Shown: one piece after another, positions 34,157 to 43,172 of the stretch
Numbering within the stretch: position 1 is the stretch's first letter
How the letters are laid out: each line of letters opens with the position of its first letter
The notes under the pieces: model-generated
What the model was told of the DNA's origin: nothing
Seen by the model: the letters and a program-made list of their open reading frames with translations, nothing else
Databases searched by the model: none
Translations under genes and position numbers: made by a program
NCBI GenBank assembly: GCA_020638365.1
Contig: JACKIQ010000001.1
Location: 124,001-188,000, forward strand
Source of the DNA: Rhodospirillales bacterium
Lineage (GTDB): Bacteria > Pseudomonadota > Alphaproteobacteria > Micavibrionales > Micavibrionaceae
Direction: 5' to 3'
DNA: 64,000 bases

Positions 34157-35350
34157 GTGAGTGTTCGCAACGCCATAGCCATTCTCAAGGATGAGTTTAC
34201 CGAATACAGGCGTCAAATGCACCAGAACCCGCAGACGTCGTTCGAAGAGGTTTTTGCCAGCACGCTGGTTTCCCACAAGCTTTCGGAGTGGGATATTCCC
34301 TTCGAACGCGGGATCGGAGGAACGGGAATCGTGGCAACCCTGCGCGGGGAAAAGTCCGATTCCGGCCGATCCATCGGGCTGCGCGCGGACATGGACGCTC
34401 TGGACATCCCCGAGGAGGGAGACAAGCTCTGGCTTTCTCGTATTCCGGGGAAGATGCACGGGTGCGGGCATGACGGGCATACGGCCATGCTGCTGGGCGC
34501 GGCGAAGTACCTGAAAGAGAATCCGCACTTCAACGGAACGGTGTACCTGATTTTTCAGCCTGCCGAGGAAACAGGCGAAGGCGCCAAAGCCATGATGAAG
34601 GACGGGCTTTTCGAACGGTTCCCGTGCGATGCGGTTTACGGGCTGCACAACTGGCCCTACAAACCTTTGGGGCATGTGGAAGTCAACCGGGGACCGGCGA
34701 TGGCAAATGTCGATTCTTTCCGCGTGACGATCACCGGGCGCGGGGGGCACGCCTCCAAACCGCATACGACGGTGGACCCGATCGTGATCGCGGCGGAGAT
34801 CATCACAACCCTGCAAACCATCATCAGCAGGGGGAAAGATCCGTTCGAACCTGCCGTACTGAGCGTCACCAACATCAACGGCGGAACGGGCGCGTTCAAC
34901 GTCACCCCCACAACCATCACGTTTACGGGTACGGTTCGGACCTATTGCGAGACATTGCGGCACAAGATCAAGGCCCGGACGATTGAAGTCTGCGAGGGGA
35001 TTACCTCGGCTTTCGGCGCTACGGTAGATTATGACTACGTTTTTGCGACAGATTCCACGATCAACGACATCGAGCAGGCGGATTTTTGCGCCGAGGTCGC
35101 TTCGGTCGTGGTCGGGGCCGTTCACGTGGATACGAACGCGCCGCCCTCCATGGGCGGAGAGGATTTCGGGGCGATGCTCAAACATTGTCCGGGGGCCTAT
35201 ATCAAAATGGGGCAAGGTCTTCCGGATGATCCACAAAACCCCTGCAGCCGGGGGCTGCATAATCCCAATTACGATTTCAACGACGATCTGATCCCGCTGG
35301 GGGTGGAATACTGGGTCAAGCTGGTGGAGACGGCACTGCCGTTGAAATAA
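34157..35350 (+). CDS. M20D-family amidohydrolase (N-acyl-amino-acid deacylase)
   Basis: The protein has 397 residues from a GTG start preceded by GAGGAG. The M20D metal and catalytic motifs are present: RADMDALDI, MHGCGHDGHTAML, PAEETGEGAKAM, YGLHNWP and SMGGEDFGAML near the end. Members remove acyl groups from amino acids (hippurate, acetyl- or indole-acetyl-amino acids) or act as aminoacylases. It stands between the yej genes and an arginine operon without argE or argJ, so acetylornithine deacetylation is one possible role. That role is inferred from context. Confidence 0.85.
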   Translation: MSVRNAIAILKDEFTEYRRQMHQNPQTSFEEVFASTLVSHKLSEWDIPFERGIGGTGIVATLRGEKSDSGRSIGLRADMDALDIPEEGDKLWLSRIPGKMHGCGHDGHTAMLLGAAKYLKENPHFNGTVYLIFQPAEETGEGAKAMMKDGLFERFPCDAVYGLHNWPYKPLGHVEVNRGPAMANVDSFRVTITGRGGHASKPHTTVDPIVIAAEIITTLQTIISRGKDPFEPAVLSVTNINGGTGAFNVTPTTITFTGTVRTYCETLRHKIKARTIEVCEGITSAFGATVDYDYVFATDSTINDIEQADFCAEVASVVVGAVHVDTNAPPSMGGEDFGAMLKHCPGAYIKMGQGLPDDPQNPCSRGLHNPNYDFNDDLIPLGVEYWVKLVETALPLK

Positions 35351-35684
35351 CCCGTCTATTTCAATAATTCATTGACAAGCCAGCGGCAGATATGTTTGTG
35401 ATAGTCCCATGAACACGATGAACACACCATCGCTGCCCCGACGACGACCGCGCTAAGCCCCGCGGGGGCATAGCCCTGCGCTCGTTTTTCCGGATTTTTT
35501 CCCTTTTTTTGAGAGAACTGCCCGAGCCGGACGGGACTTTAAAAAATTTCCAGAGTAACCGATTGCAGCGTCCCTTTTTTTTGGGCATGTTTATGGCTTA
35601 ATCAGAGCCGGGGCAAGAATTTGGAAACAAAGGAAAAATACGGACATTTAGGCTCTTAACCTGACGTTTGCGAAAGACACAAAC
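35351..35684. other. 334-base non-coding stretch with a hairpin
   Basis: No convincing gene is present; a minus-strand open frame here has unlikely composition. At 35452-35474, GCTA-A-GCCCC pairs with GGGGC-A-TAGC (nine pairs, one A-A mismatch, GCG loop). Five T follow ten bases later, then further T-runs near 35495-35510. It may end the M20 transcript or sit in the leader of the arginine operon. Confidence 0.45.
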
Positions 35685-36752
35685 ATGAAAATTGTCATAG
35701 ATAAAATCAGTTCCGTTACAAAAAATCTTGCGCTTAAACATGTCGAGACGGTTCTGAACAAGCCCGGAACCGCCCTACCCTGCACTATGGGAACTGTGCT
35801 GGCCGCCGAGGTGCTGGAAGACAAGTCGATCTATAACGAGATCGAACTTCCCTCCGGGCGGATGTCGAAAATCAAGAAGGGCGACATCATCGCCGTAGCT
35901 CTGGGACAGCGTATGGCGCTCAAGGGATTTGTCGGGCGGCTGCCCTCTTCTCTGTGGCCGGATGACGTTATCCATCTCCTGAATTTTGGCGGGGTGGCCG
36001 GAGAATGCCTGAGCGCGAACGTCAAGGAAGTCGGCGATCCGCTGCGGATTCGGGTTCTTGGTGCCATTACACGCAAAGGCGAGGTCCTGAATATCGGGCA
36101 GAAGACCCTTTTTACCCCGAAGAAAAAGATGAAGAGCGCTATTCCGCTGATCATCACCACGGGGACGAGCATGGACAGCGGCAAGACGACAGTGGCGATT
36201 GAAGTGGTCAAAACCCTCAGCCGGATGGGGCTGAAACTGGCCGGGGCGAAACTTACCGGCGTTGCCGCGATGCGCGATCTCTACAAGATGCAGGATTACG
36301 GCGTATACAACTCCGTTTCCTTCGTCGATGCGGGAATTACCTCGACAGCGAATATCCCTGACGAAACGATCAAGGACGTAGTCAGGGGCGCGATCGACCA
36401 TTTGAGCACAGACGATCCTGATGCGATCATGATCGAATTCGGGGACGGGCTGATGGGACGGTACGGCGTGAACGCGGTTCTGGGCATGCCGGAAATCCAG
36501 AAAAACGTCAGGCTTCATATCGGGTGCGCGGGCGATCCTGTCGGCGCGATCGGGCTGGCGCGGGAATGCAAAAAAGCCGGGATTCCGATCGACGTGATCA
36601 GCGGGCCGGTGACCGATAACGAAGTCGGCAAGACGATTGTCAAGGAAGAGCTGGGCGTTCTGGTTTACAACGCCTTTAACCCCACGAGCGAGTGGATTGA
36701 TCTGGTGATATCAAGATGGCTAAGAGACTCAAAGCTTCAATTATCGGCGTAA
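35685..36752 (+). CDS. DUF1611-like P-loop protein at the head of the arginine operon
   Basis: The 355 residues form two parts. Residues 1-145 are beta-rich and unfamiliar. Residues 150-350 are a P-loop NTPase-type domain with TTGTSMDSGKTTVAIE (Lys167), GAKLTGVAAMRD and IMIEFGDGL. This layout resembles the DUF1611 C-terminal domain (GTD-x3-GK-x-T). One DUF1611 member, DgcN, is reported to N-acetylate D-glutamate. Its last 37 bases overlap argC, the tightest link in the cluster. No ArgA, ArgJ or NAGS is seen in the window. A role in making or activating the acyl-glutamate precursor is therefore tempting, but unproven. Confidence 0.6.
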   Translation: MKIVIDKISSVTKNLALKHVETVLNKPGTALPCTMGTVLAAEVLEDKSIYNEIELPSGRMSKIKKGDIIAVALGQRMALKGFVGRLPSSLWPDDVIHLLNFGGVAGECLSANVKEVGDPLRIRVLGAITRKGEVLNIGQKTLFTPKKKMKSAIPLIITTGTSMDSGKTTVAIEVVKTLSRMGLKLAGAKLTGVAAMRDLYKMQDYGVYNSVSFVDAGITSTANIPDETIKDVVRGAIDHLSTDDPDAIMIEFGDGLMGRYGVNAVLGMPEIQKNVRLHIGCAGDPVGAIGLARECKKAGIPIDVISGPVTDNEVGKTIVKEELGVLVYNAFNPTSEWIDLVISRWLRDSKLQLSA

Positions 36753-37714
36753 CCGGCTACACGGGGCTGGAAATCCTGAGGATGCTGGTCGCGCACCCGC
36801 AGGCCGAGATCGCGTACCTGACGTCGCGGCAAAATCCCGACACGCCGATCGGCGAACTGTACCCGCATCTTGCGCACCTAAAGCTCAAGGTCACGGATAC
36901 GGATATTGTGACGGTCGCGAAGGAGAGCGACGTGGTGTTCCTCGCCCTGCCCCACAAGACGGCACAAGACACGGTCGCCGCCTTGCACGGTAAGACCAAG
37001 ATCATCGACATGTCGGCGGATTTCCGGCTGGACGACGCGGCGACGTACGAGAAATATTACGCCACGCCGCACGCCTACCCCGAGTTGTTGAAAGAATCGG
37101 TCTACGGCGCTCCGGAGTTTTTTAAAGAGCAGATCAAAAAAGCCCAGATCGTCGCCAATCCGGGGTGCTTCGCCCTGCTAGGGCAACTCATGCTTTATCC
37201 GTATGCGGGGTTGATCGAGAGCGTTGATATCATGGCCGTGACAGGTTCCAGCGGGTCGGGCAAGTCTCCGTCCGAAGGAACGCATCACCCGGTGAGAAGC
37301 CATAACATGAAAAGCTATAACATCAATATCCACCGGCATATCCCCGAGATTACCCGCACAGCGCGGATTGAGACCGAGCAGCTTAATTTCGTGCCGACAT
37401 CGGGGCCGTTCACGCGAGGGATTTTCGCGACGGCCTTTATCCGCACGAGCGCCACTCCCACGAAATGCTCGACGGAGATTTACAAGGACGCACCGTTCGT
37501 GCGGATCTGCAAAGAGGCTGCGCTGGCCAATGTCGTCGGTTCCAATTTCTGCGACATCGCCTATACGATGGTGGACGAAAAGACGTTCATCGCGCAGGGC
37601 GTTCTGGATAACCTTGTCAAAGGCGCGGCGGGATGCGCGGTGCAGAATATGAACCTGATGTTCGGGTTTGAAGAAACACTGGGGCTGGAGAGCCTGACCC
37701 CGGTTTACCCCTAG
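36716..37714 (+). CDS. argC: N-acetyl-gamma-glutamyl-phosphate reductase, possibly LysY-like subclass
   Basis: The 332-residue protein has the NADP-binding turn (IIGVTGYTGLEILRML), the catalytic Cys151 in ANPGCFALL and the His of INIHRHIPEI. The stretch SGSGKSPSEGTHHPVRS before it, rather than the Bacillus/Escherichia form, reminds me of the ArgC/LysY subclass with a conserved HHP. It reduces acylglutamyl phosphate to the semialdehyde. The start overlaps the upstream P-loop gene by 37 bases, so the two are translationally coupled. argB follows after 9 bases. Confidence 0.9.
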   Translation: MAKRLKASIIGVTGYTGLEILRMLVAHPQAEIAYLTSRQNPDTPIGELYPHLAHLKLKVTDTDIVTVAKESDVVFLALPHKTAQDTVAALHGKTKIIDMSADFRLDDAATYEKYYATPHAYPELLKESVYGAPEFFKEQIKKAQIVANPGCFALLGQLMLYPYAGLIESVDIMAVTGSSGSGKSPSEGTHHPVRSHNMKSYNINIHRHIPEITRTARIETEQLNFVPTSGPFTRGIFATAFIRTSATPTKCSTEIYKDAPFVRICKEAALANVVGSNFCDIAYTMVDEKTFIAQGVLDNLVKGAAGCAVQNMNLMFGFEETLGLESLTPVYP

Positions 37715-37723
37715 GAGAAGAAA

Positions 37724-38641
37724 ATGGCCAAGAAAAACAAAATCAAACCGCTTCCGGCCCAGTTCATCAACGCGTTCTACGAAAACAAGTTCCGCGAGAA
37801 CCTGTTCGTTATCAAGGCCGGGGGTAAGGTCGCCGAAGATCCCAGGGCGCTGGACAACCTGCTGGCCAACATCAGGGAACTGACCGTTCATGGGATCAAG
37901 GTGGTCCTGATCTACGGGCATGGCGGGCTGGTCGACCGGGCCGTCGAAGAACGGGGGGTCGGCGTGAAGCGCAAGGACGGGCGGCGGGTTACCGACAAGG
38001 CGACGCTTGATATCATCAGGCATATGGTCGGCGGCGCACTTTCGCTTCAGGTCTATGAAAGCATGTACCGGAACGATCTTGAGGGGGTGTCGCTGAACGC
38101 TATACCGGCGGACTGGATGCGGGCTGTCCTGCGGCCGAAAAAGCCGGTCGATTTCGGGTTCGTCGGGGACGTGCTGGAAGTCTACAAGCGACCGATCGCC
38201 CGGATGCTCAAGGGCACGAATTTCATTGCCTGCCCGTGCCTGACCATGTGCGAGGACGGTATGCTCGTGAATATCAACGCGGATACGATCGCCACAGAAC
38301 TTGCGATCGGAACGAAGGCGCACAAGCTTATTTTCCTGAGCGATACGGACGGTGTCGAAGTCAAGGGCAAGACCGCGTTCATCCTCACGTCCAAGCAAAT
38401 CGCGCAGTACATCAAGGACGGCACGGTTACGGGCGGGATGAAGGTGAAAATGGAAAACTGCCTGCGCGCGCTGGAGGGCGGGGTGAAGCGCATCCACCTG
38501 ATGAACGGGCTGCGCGAGGACGCGCTGTACAAGGAGATTTACGAGTCGGTCAGCCCCGGCACGATGGTGCTGCCCGACGCGGAGCAACAGAACTACCTCA
38601 ACGAAGTCGAGGTTCAGAAACTGATCGAGGCGCGGACGTGA
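37724..38641 (+). CDS. argB: Acetylglutamate kinase
   Basis: The 305-residue amino-acid-kinase-fold protein has LFVIKAGGKV (phosphate site Lys), then IYGHGGLVD where most ArgB have HGGG. NINADTIATELAIG and LIFLSDTDGV (nucleotide site) follow, with GGMKVKMENCLRAL near the end. It phosphorylates N-acetylglutamate. The altered glycine loop and an insert around residues 110-150 set it apart from the common ArgB, and no GNAT domain is attached, so it is not a NAGS-K fusion. GTGA at its end doubles as the next gene's start. Confidence 0.88.
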   Translation: MAKKNKIKPLPAQFINAFYENKFRENLFVIKAGGKVAEDPRALDNLLANIRELTVHGIKVVLIYGHGGLVDRAVEERGVGVKRKDGRRVTDKATLDIIRHMVGGALSLQVYESMYRNDLEGVSLNAIPADWMRAVLRPKKPVDFGFVGDVLEVYKRPIARMLKGTNFIACPCLTMCEDGMLVNINADTIATELAIGTKAHKLIFLSDTDGVEVKGKTAFILTSKQIAQYIKDGTVTGGMKVKMENCLRALEGGVKRIHLMNGLREDALYKEIYESVSPGTMVLPDAEQQNYLNEVEVQKLIEART

Positions 38642-39156
38642 ACTGGCAGTTATTGGATATCAGGGTTGGAAAACTCGGGAGGATGAAGTTCCTTGCGCTG
38701 AGGGTGGGATGGGAATTTTTTTTCCGGCTGCTCCTTGCGATTTCTGCTGTCTTGATGTCGCACCCTGAAGGCCCTCTTCCGCTTTTTGCTTTTGCCATTT
38801 TCCTTCAATATTTTTTTATCTATCTGGTTCTGCTGCTTGAGGTCAGACGTCTGAGGGATATGGGTGTGAGCGTTTATTTCTGCGCGATCAGCGTTTTTAC
38901 TTTCCTGCTCGTCCTGTTTTTGGATTCCCTCTCTGGAACCTTAAACAAACAAGCCCCAAGTCTCTTGGGGGGGACTTGGGTGACCGAAGACTTGGTCGGT
39001 GCGTTGTTTATGCCCTACTTCGTTTATTCAATGTTTTTGATTTTTTATGAAGGTGGTCCTGCGCCGGAGTATGAACCAAGATCAGAAGCGCCCTCCACGA
39101 AGCCGGGCGTTGTTCAGGACAATATCAGCAGCCCTGACTTCAAGGGGAGAGGCTGA
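38638..39156 (+). CDS. Small membrane protein, possibly DUF805-like
   Basis: The protein has 172 residues from a GTG that overlaps the argB stop, with GAGG 7 bases upstream. An ATG at 38683 is possible but has its SD too close. Three or four hydrophobic helices (FRLLLAISAVLM, FAIFLQYFFIYLVLLL, ISVFTFLLVLFL and LFMPYFVYSMFLIFY) precede a polar tail. The turn EVRRLRDMGVS is like the RRLHDIG motif of DUF805, though weakly. Function is unknown. A much longer frame reaching back into argB is a shadow. Confidence 0.55.
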   Translation: MNWQLLDIRVGKLGRMKFLALRVGWEFFFRLLLAISAVLMSHPEGPLPLFAFAIFLQYFFIYLVLLLEVRRLRDMGVSVYFCAISVFTFLLVLFLDSLSGTLNKQAPSLLGGTWVTEDLVGALFMPYFVYSMFLIFYEGGPAPEYEPRSEAPSTKPGVVQDNISSPDFKGRG

Positions 39157-39256
39157 TGTGGCTGATGTATGACACAAGACGACGGCTCAGACGCAGCTTG
39201 ATTCCCCTACAATAATGATTCAACACTGACATTACAGACGCAAAAGGAACACCAAC

Positions 39257-40459
39257 ATGACACACCCCAACGCCAAAGAGATTATCGAAAGAACCAAAGA
39301 TATCCTGGTTATGACGTACAACCCGCAGCCGGTTGTGCTGGACCGTGGCGAAGGGTGCTATGCGTACGATACGGACGGGAAGAAATATCTCGACTTCGCG
39401 GCGGGGATCGCCGTGGCGTCGCTGGGACATGCGAACCCCGCAATTTTGAAAACCCTCAAGAAGCAGGCCGGTCGACTGATGGCGTGTCAGGCCTCCTACG
39501 CCACTCAGGAGAAGCTGGAGGCGGCGCAGCTTCTAGTCGATCATTCCTGTTTCGATATGGTTTATTTTTCCAACAGCGGGACGGAGAGCGTGGAGGCTTC
39601 GCTGAAATGCGCGCGCAAGTGGGCTTACGATACCAAAGGGCCGCACTGCAACGAGATTATCGCGTTCCGCAACAGCTTTCACGGGCGGACCTACGGTTCG
39701 GCCAGCGTGACAGAAAAGCGCCATGTTCAGCCCTATTTCGGGCCGTATATCGAGGGGGTGCATTTCGCGACGTTCAACGATCTTAATTCCGTCAAGGCGC
39801 TGGTCTCCGACAAAACGGCGGCGATTATCGTCGAGCCCGTACAGGGCGAAGGCGGGCTGACCCCCGCTGAACCCGCCTTCATCAAGGGCTTGCGGAAATT
39901 GTGCGACGAGAAAAATATCTGCCTTATCTTCGACGAGGTGCAGGCCGGGTTCGGACGTCTTGGAACACTTAATGCCTATGAGAGCTTCAAGGTGGAGCCG
40001 GATATTGCGGCGTGGGCCAAGGGCATGGGCAGCGGTTTTCCGGTCGGGGCGATGGCGGCCAAGCGGAAGTTCGGCTCGGCGATCGTCGTGGGCACGCACG
40101 GGACGACGTACGGGGGCAACCCTTTGGCCTGCGCGGTGGTTTCGACCGTGGTCAAGCAGATGCTCAAGCGCGGATTTCTTTCCAACGTGAAGAAAGTTTC
40201 GAAAGTGATGTTCGAAGGGCTGGCGCAATTGCAGCGCGAATCCAACAAGATTACCGAAATCAAGGGAAAGGGCCTGATGATCGGGGTGGATACGAACACG
40301 AAGTGCGGTGACCTGCTGCTGGCGTTGCAGAAAAACGGTTTGATGGCGACGAAGGCAGGGAATAACACGCTGCGCCTGACCCCTCCCCTGATCCTGAAAG
40401 AGGAGCAGGCGCACGAGGCCCTGTCCATCATCGGCAAGACGCTTAAGGAAATGGATTAA
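39257..40459 (+). CDS. argD: Acetylornithine aminotransferase
   Basis: The 400-residue class III PLP aminotransferase carries YFSNSGTESVEASLK, HGRTYGSASVTEK, the Asp of LIFDEVQAGFGR, and the Lys-bearing region AAWAKGMGSGFPVGA, followed by THGTTYGGNPLACAV. It uses glutamate to convert acetylglutamate semialdehyde to acetylornithine. In class III enzymes the Lys lies in the AKGMG-type motif, as seen. Overlap of function with GABA aminotransferases is possible, but the arginine context decides. It lies 4 bases before argF. Confidence 0.92.
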   Translation: MTHPNAKEIIERTKDILVMTYNPQPVVLDRGEGCYAYDTDGKKYLDFAAGIAVASLGHANPAILKTLKKQAGRLMACQASYATQEKLEAAQLLVDHSCFDMVYFSNSGTESVEASLKCARKWAYDTKGPHCNEIIAFRNSFHGRTYGSASVTEKRHVQPYFGPYIEGVHFATFNDLNSVKALVSDKTAAIIVEPVQGEGGLTPAEPAFIKGLRKLCDEKNICLIFDEVQAGFGRLGTLNAYESFKVEPDIAAWAKGMGSGFPVGAMAAKRKFGSAIVVGTHGTTYGGNPLACAVVSTVVKQMLKRGFLSNVKKVSKVMFEGLAQLQRESNKITEIKGKGLMIGVDTNTKCGDLLLALQKNGLMATKAGNNTLRLTPPLILKEEQAHEALSIIGKTLKEMD

Positions 40460-40463
40460 AGAG

Positions 40464-41372
40464 ATGGGCAAGAAGATCCGGCATTTTATCAACCTTCCCG
40501 CAATCGGGGCGGATACGCTCAAGGGCATATTGAAGCACGCGCACGCTTTGAAGGCGGAGAAATACAACCCGCCGCAACTGCTGGAAGGCTTATCTCTGGC
40601 GATGGTGTTCGACAAGCGCTCGACCCGGACGCGCATTTCCTTCGAGGTGGCGATGAAGCAACTCGGCGGGCATACCGTCGTGATGGGCATGGGGGAGATG
40701 CAGATCGCCGGATCGGAGACGATCGAGGACACATCCAAGGTTCTTTCGCGGTTTGTCGATGCGGTCATGCTGCGGATGAGCAGCCATGAAAATATGGAGG
40801 AGCTGGCGCGGTGGGCGACGATTCCTGTCATTAACGGCATGACGGATCAGTCGCATCCCTGCCAGATCATGGCCGACCTTCTGACCATAGAGGAGAAGCT
40901 CGGCGGCGTGGAGGGCAAAAAAATCGCGTGGTTCGGCGATTATAACAATGTGTGCACCACGTTCGAGCAGGCCGCGCCGCTGTTCGGGTTCGATCTTGTG
41001 ATCTCGACCCCGCCGGACCTTCAACCCGCCAAACTTGGCGCGCACGCAACCTATATCGAGGACGCGAAAGCGGCCGCGAAAGACGCGGACGTGATCGTGA
41101 CCGACACGTGGGTGTCGATGGGGCAGGAAGGCAAGGCGATCGAGAAATTCATGCCCTACCAAGTTAACCCCGAACTGATGGCGCAGGCGAAGGACGGGGC
41201 GATTTTCATGCATTGCATGCCGATCCACCAGAACGAGGAAGTGACGAAAGACGTCCTGAACACCCCGGCCAGCGTGATTTACGACGAGGCGGAAAACCGC
41301 CTGCACGCGCAAAAGGCGATCCTCGCCTGGTGCCTTGCGGATGCGGGCGTGCGGGTGAAGAAGAAGGGTTAA
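40464..41372 (+). CDS. argF: Ornithine carbamoyltransferase
   Basis: The 302-residue protein has the carbamoyl-phosphate loop STRTRISFE (residues 53-61), SHPCQIMADL, and the ornithine-binding loop DTWVSMGQE that separates ornithine from aspartate enzymes. The late motif reads HCMPIHQNEEV, where most have HCLPAHRGEEV; the catalytic Cys is kept but the Arg is Gln. It makes citrulline from ornithine. The change could shift substrate preference (for example to acyl-ornithine), although the SMG loop argues for ornithine. Confidence 0.92.
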   Translation: MGKKIRHFINLPAIGADTLKGILKHAHALKAEKYNPPQLLEGLSLAMVFDKRSTRTRISFEVAMKQLGGHTVVMGMGEMQIAGSETIEDTSKVLSRFVDAVMLRMSSHENMEELARWATIPVINGMTDQSHPCQIMADLLTIEEKLGGVEGKKIAWFGDYNNVCTTFEQAAPLFGFDLVISTPPDLQPAKLGAHATYIEDAKAAAKDADVIVTDTWVSMGQEGKAIEKFMPYQVNPELMAQAKDGAIFMHCMPIHQNEEVTKDVLNTPASVIYDEAENRLHAQKAILAWCLADAGVRVKKKG

Positions 41373-41375
41373 AGG

Positions 41376-41837
41376 ATGCGAGAGTTTGTTAACTTATTGC
41401 CCATTTTTGTTTTGGTTTTATCGCTGAGCATTGCTTCAATCTCTTATGCTTATGACCCTGCTGACGTGAAAGACAAGGTTGTCGTTGAGCTTATCAACGA
41501 TCAAAAATCCTGCAAGGATATATACGTTTCTTTTCCGAAAAAATTACCTTCATGCGAAAAAATGCCTGATCCTTATGTCAAGTTTGAAGTCAGAAAAAAA
41601 GACGAGATCATTTTGAAAGCCAACTTACTGGCTGAAGTTTCGGGTCGGGAAAATTATTCAAGAGCCCACTTTTGTCTACCCGAGGAGTTTATTTCCGAAG
41701 CTATACTGACCATCTTTTATGAAGGAGCAGTAGGGGCAGTACAAAGAGAAGACGGGAGTATGCTTTTTTCTGTACCGTTTTGTAATCACACGATCGTCAT
41801 CGACAATCTCGACGAACTGATCGCCAAAAACAAGTAA
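41376..41837 (+). CDS. Secreted protein of unknown function in the arginine operon
   Basis: The 153-residue protein has a signal peptide (LLPIFVLVLSLSIASISYA). The mature region has four Cys in two groups (KSCKDI/PSCEKM and HFCLPEE/PFCNHT) that could form two disulfides. Base use is clearly more AT-rich than in argF and argG. It starts 3 bases after argF, so it rides in the operon but looks like a later insertion. The family is not recognised. Confidence 0.6.
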   Translation: MREFVNLLPIFVLVLSLSIASISYAYDPADVKDKVVVELINDQKSCKDIYVSFPKKLPSCEKMPDPYVKFEVRKKDEIILKANLLAEVSGRENYSRAHFCLPEEFISEAILTIFYEGAVGAVQREDGSMLFSVPFCNHTIVIDNLDELIAKNK

Positions 41838-41921
41838 ACGTCTCAGGATGACGCCTTTTCCCCTTCACATTCCGCGCTTTTTCGCCTAAAACAGCGCAGA
41901 AACACTTAAGGAGCGCGCATC

Positions 41922-43172
41922 ATGAGCAAAGGCAAAATCGTTCTGGCCTATTCGGGCGGTCTGGATACCTCGGTTATCCTGAAATGGCTGATCGAGCAGG
42001 ATTACGAGGTGATCGCCTTTATCGCCAATGTCGGGCAGGACGAGGATTTCAAAGCCGCCGAGAAGAAGGCGCTGCAAGTCGGGGCCTCCAAGGTTTATAT
42101 CGAGGATCTGCGCGAAGAGTTCGTGAAGGACTATATCTTCCCGACATTCAAGTCTCAGGCTGTCTATGAGGGGCGTTATTTGCTCGGCACGTCGGTTGCG
42201 CGCCCGATTATCGCCAAGCACCAGATCAAGATCGCCGAGAAGGAAAAGGCCGAGTACGTCGCGCACGGGGCGACCGGCAAGGGCAACGATCAGGTGCGGT
42301 TCGAGTTGACCTATTACGCGCTCAAGCCCGATATCAAGGTAATCGCGCCGTGGAAGATGCCGGAGTTTTTGCAGCGGTTCCGGGGGCGCACGGATATGCT
42401 GAACTATGCCGACCAGTACGGTATTCCGGTTACCGCGACGCGAAAGAAGCCCTACTCCGAGGACGATAACCTGCTGCACATTTCGCATGAGGCGGGGATT
42501 CTGGAAGATCCCGGCGCGGTGTGCGACGAGGAAATTTATTCCCGTACGTCCCACCCCGATCAGTGGCCGGATGCGCCGGAGACGATTATCCTGACGTTCG
42601 AACAGGGGATTCCGGTCAAGGTTGAAAATAAAGACGACGGCACGAAAAAAACCGGCGCGCTGGATCTGTTCATTTATCTGAACACGGTCGGCACGAAGCA
42701 CGGGATCGGGCGGATGGATATGGTCGAGAACCGTTTTGTCGGGATCAAGTCGCGCGGCGTTTACGAGACGCCGGGCGGGGAAATCCTGCGGCAGGCGCAC
42801 CGGGACCTTGAGGGCCTCACCATGGACCGCGAAGTGATGAAGCTGCGCGATATGATGGCGCTGAAAGTGGCCGAGCTGATTTACAACGGGTTCTGGTTTG
42901 CGCCGGAGTTCGAGCTTCTGATGCACTTTATGGACAAGGCGCAGGAGCCCGTGAACGGCGAAGTTACGGTGCAGCTTTTCAAGGGGCGGGCTTATCCGGT
43001 TGCGCGGACCTCACCCAATGCGCTGTACGATCCGCTGCAATCCTCCATGGATGAGGAAGGCGGTTACGATCAGACCGATGCGCAAGGGTTTATCCGCATT
43101 AATGCGGTGCGCCTGCGGAACAATACCACCGTGCGCAAAAAATCCGGCAAGACCGGCAGCAAGGCTGCTTAG
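41922..43172 (+). CDS. argG: Argininosuccinate synthase
   Basis: At 416 residues it has normal length. The PP-loop motif [19 protein letters not shown] at the N-terminus binds ATP. Further family blocks are [23 protein letters not shown]-type (here [14 protein letters not shown]) and [18 protein letters not shown]. It joins citrulline and aspartate. An AAGGAG ribosome site precedes the ATG. It converges on a minus-strand gene with a 4-base overlap. Confidence 0.96.
   Translation: MSKGKIVLAYSGGLDTSVILKWLIEQDYEVIAFIANVGQDEDFKAAEKKALQVGASKVYIEDLREEFVKDYIFPTFKSQAVYEGRYLLGTSVARPIIAKHQIKIAEKEKAEYVAHGATGKGNDQVRFELTYYALKPDIKVIAPWKMPEFLQRFRGRTDMLNYADQYGIPVTATRKKPYSEDDNLLHISHEAGILEDPGAVCDEEIYSRTSHPDQWPDAPETIILTFEQGIPVKVENKDDGTKKTGALDLFIYLNTVGTKHGIGRMDMVENRFVGIKSRGVYETPGGEILRQAHRDLEGLTMDREVMKLRDMMALKVAELIYNGFWFAPEFELLMHFMDKAQEPVNGEVTVQLFKGRAYPVARTSPNALYDPLQSSMDEEGGYDQTDAQGFIRINAVRLRNNTTVRKKSGKTGSKAA

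Noticed and set aside
35361..35588. 75-codon minus-strand frame in the gap before the arginine operon
   Set aside because: It is very basic, has no start signal and crosses the hairpin, so it was not called as a gene.
37178..38587. Long minus-strand open frame (over 460 codons) opposite argC and argB
   Set aside because: It is antisense to two well-supported genes and its translation is His/Arg/Asp-rich with no motif. It is the usual mirror frame of GC-rich codons.
38236..39156. 306-codon plus-strand frame starting inside argB
   Set aside because: The first 134 codons read argB out of frame as Arg/Gly-rich nonsense. Only the part from the GTG at 38638 looks like a real (membrane) protein.
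39533..40840. Minus-strand open frame of about 435 codons opposite argD and argF
   Set aside because: It is a shadow of strong plus-strand genes, and its composition is not protein-like.
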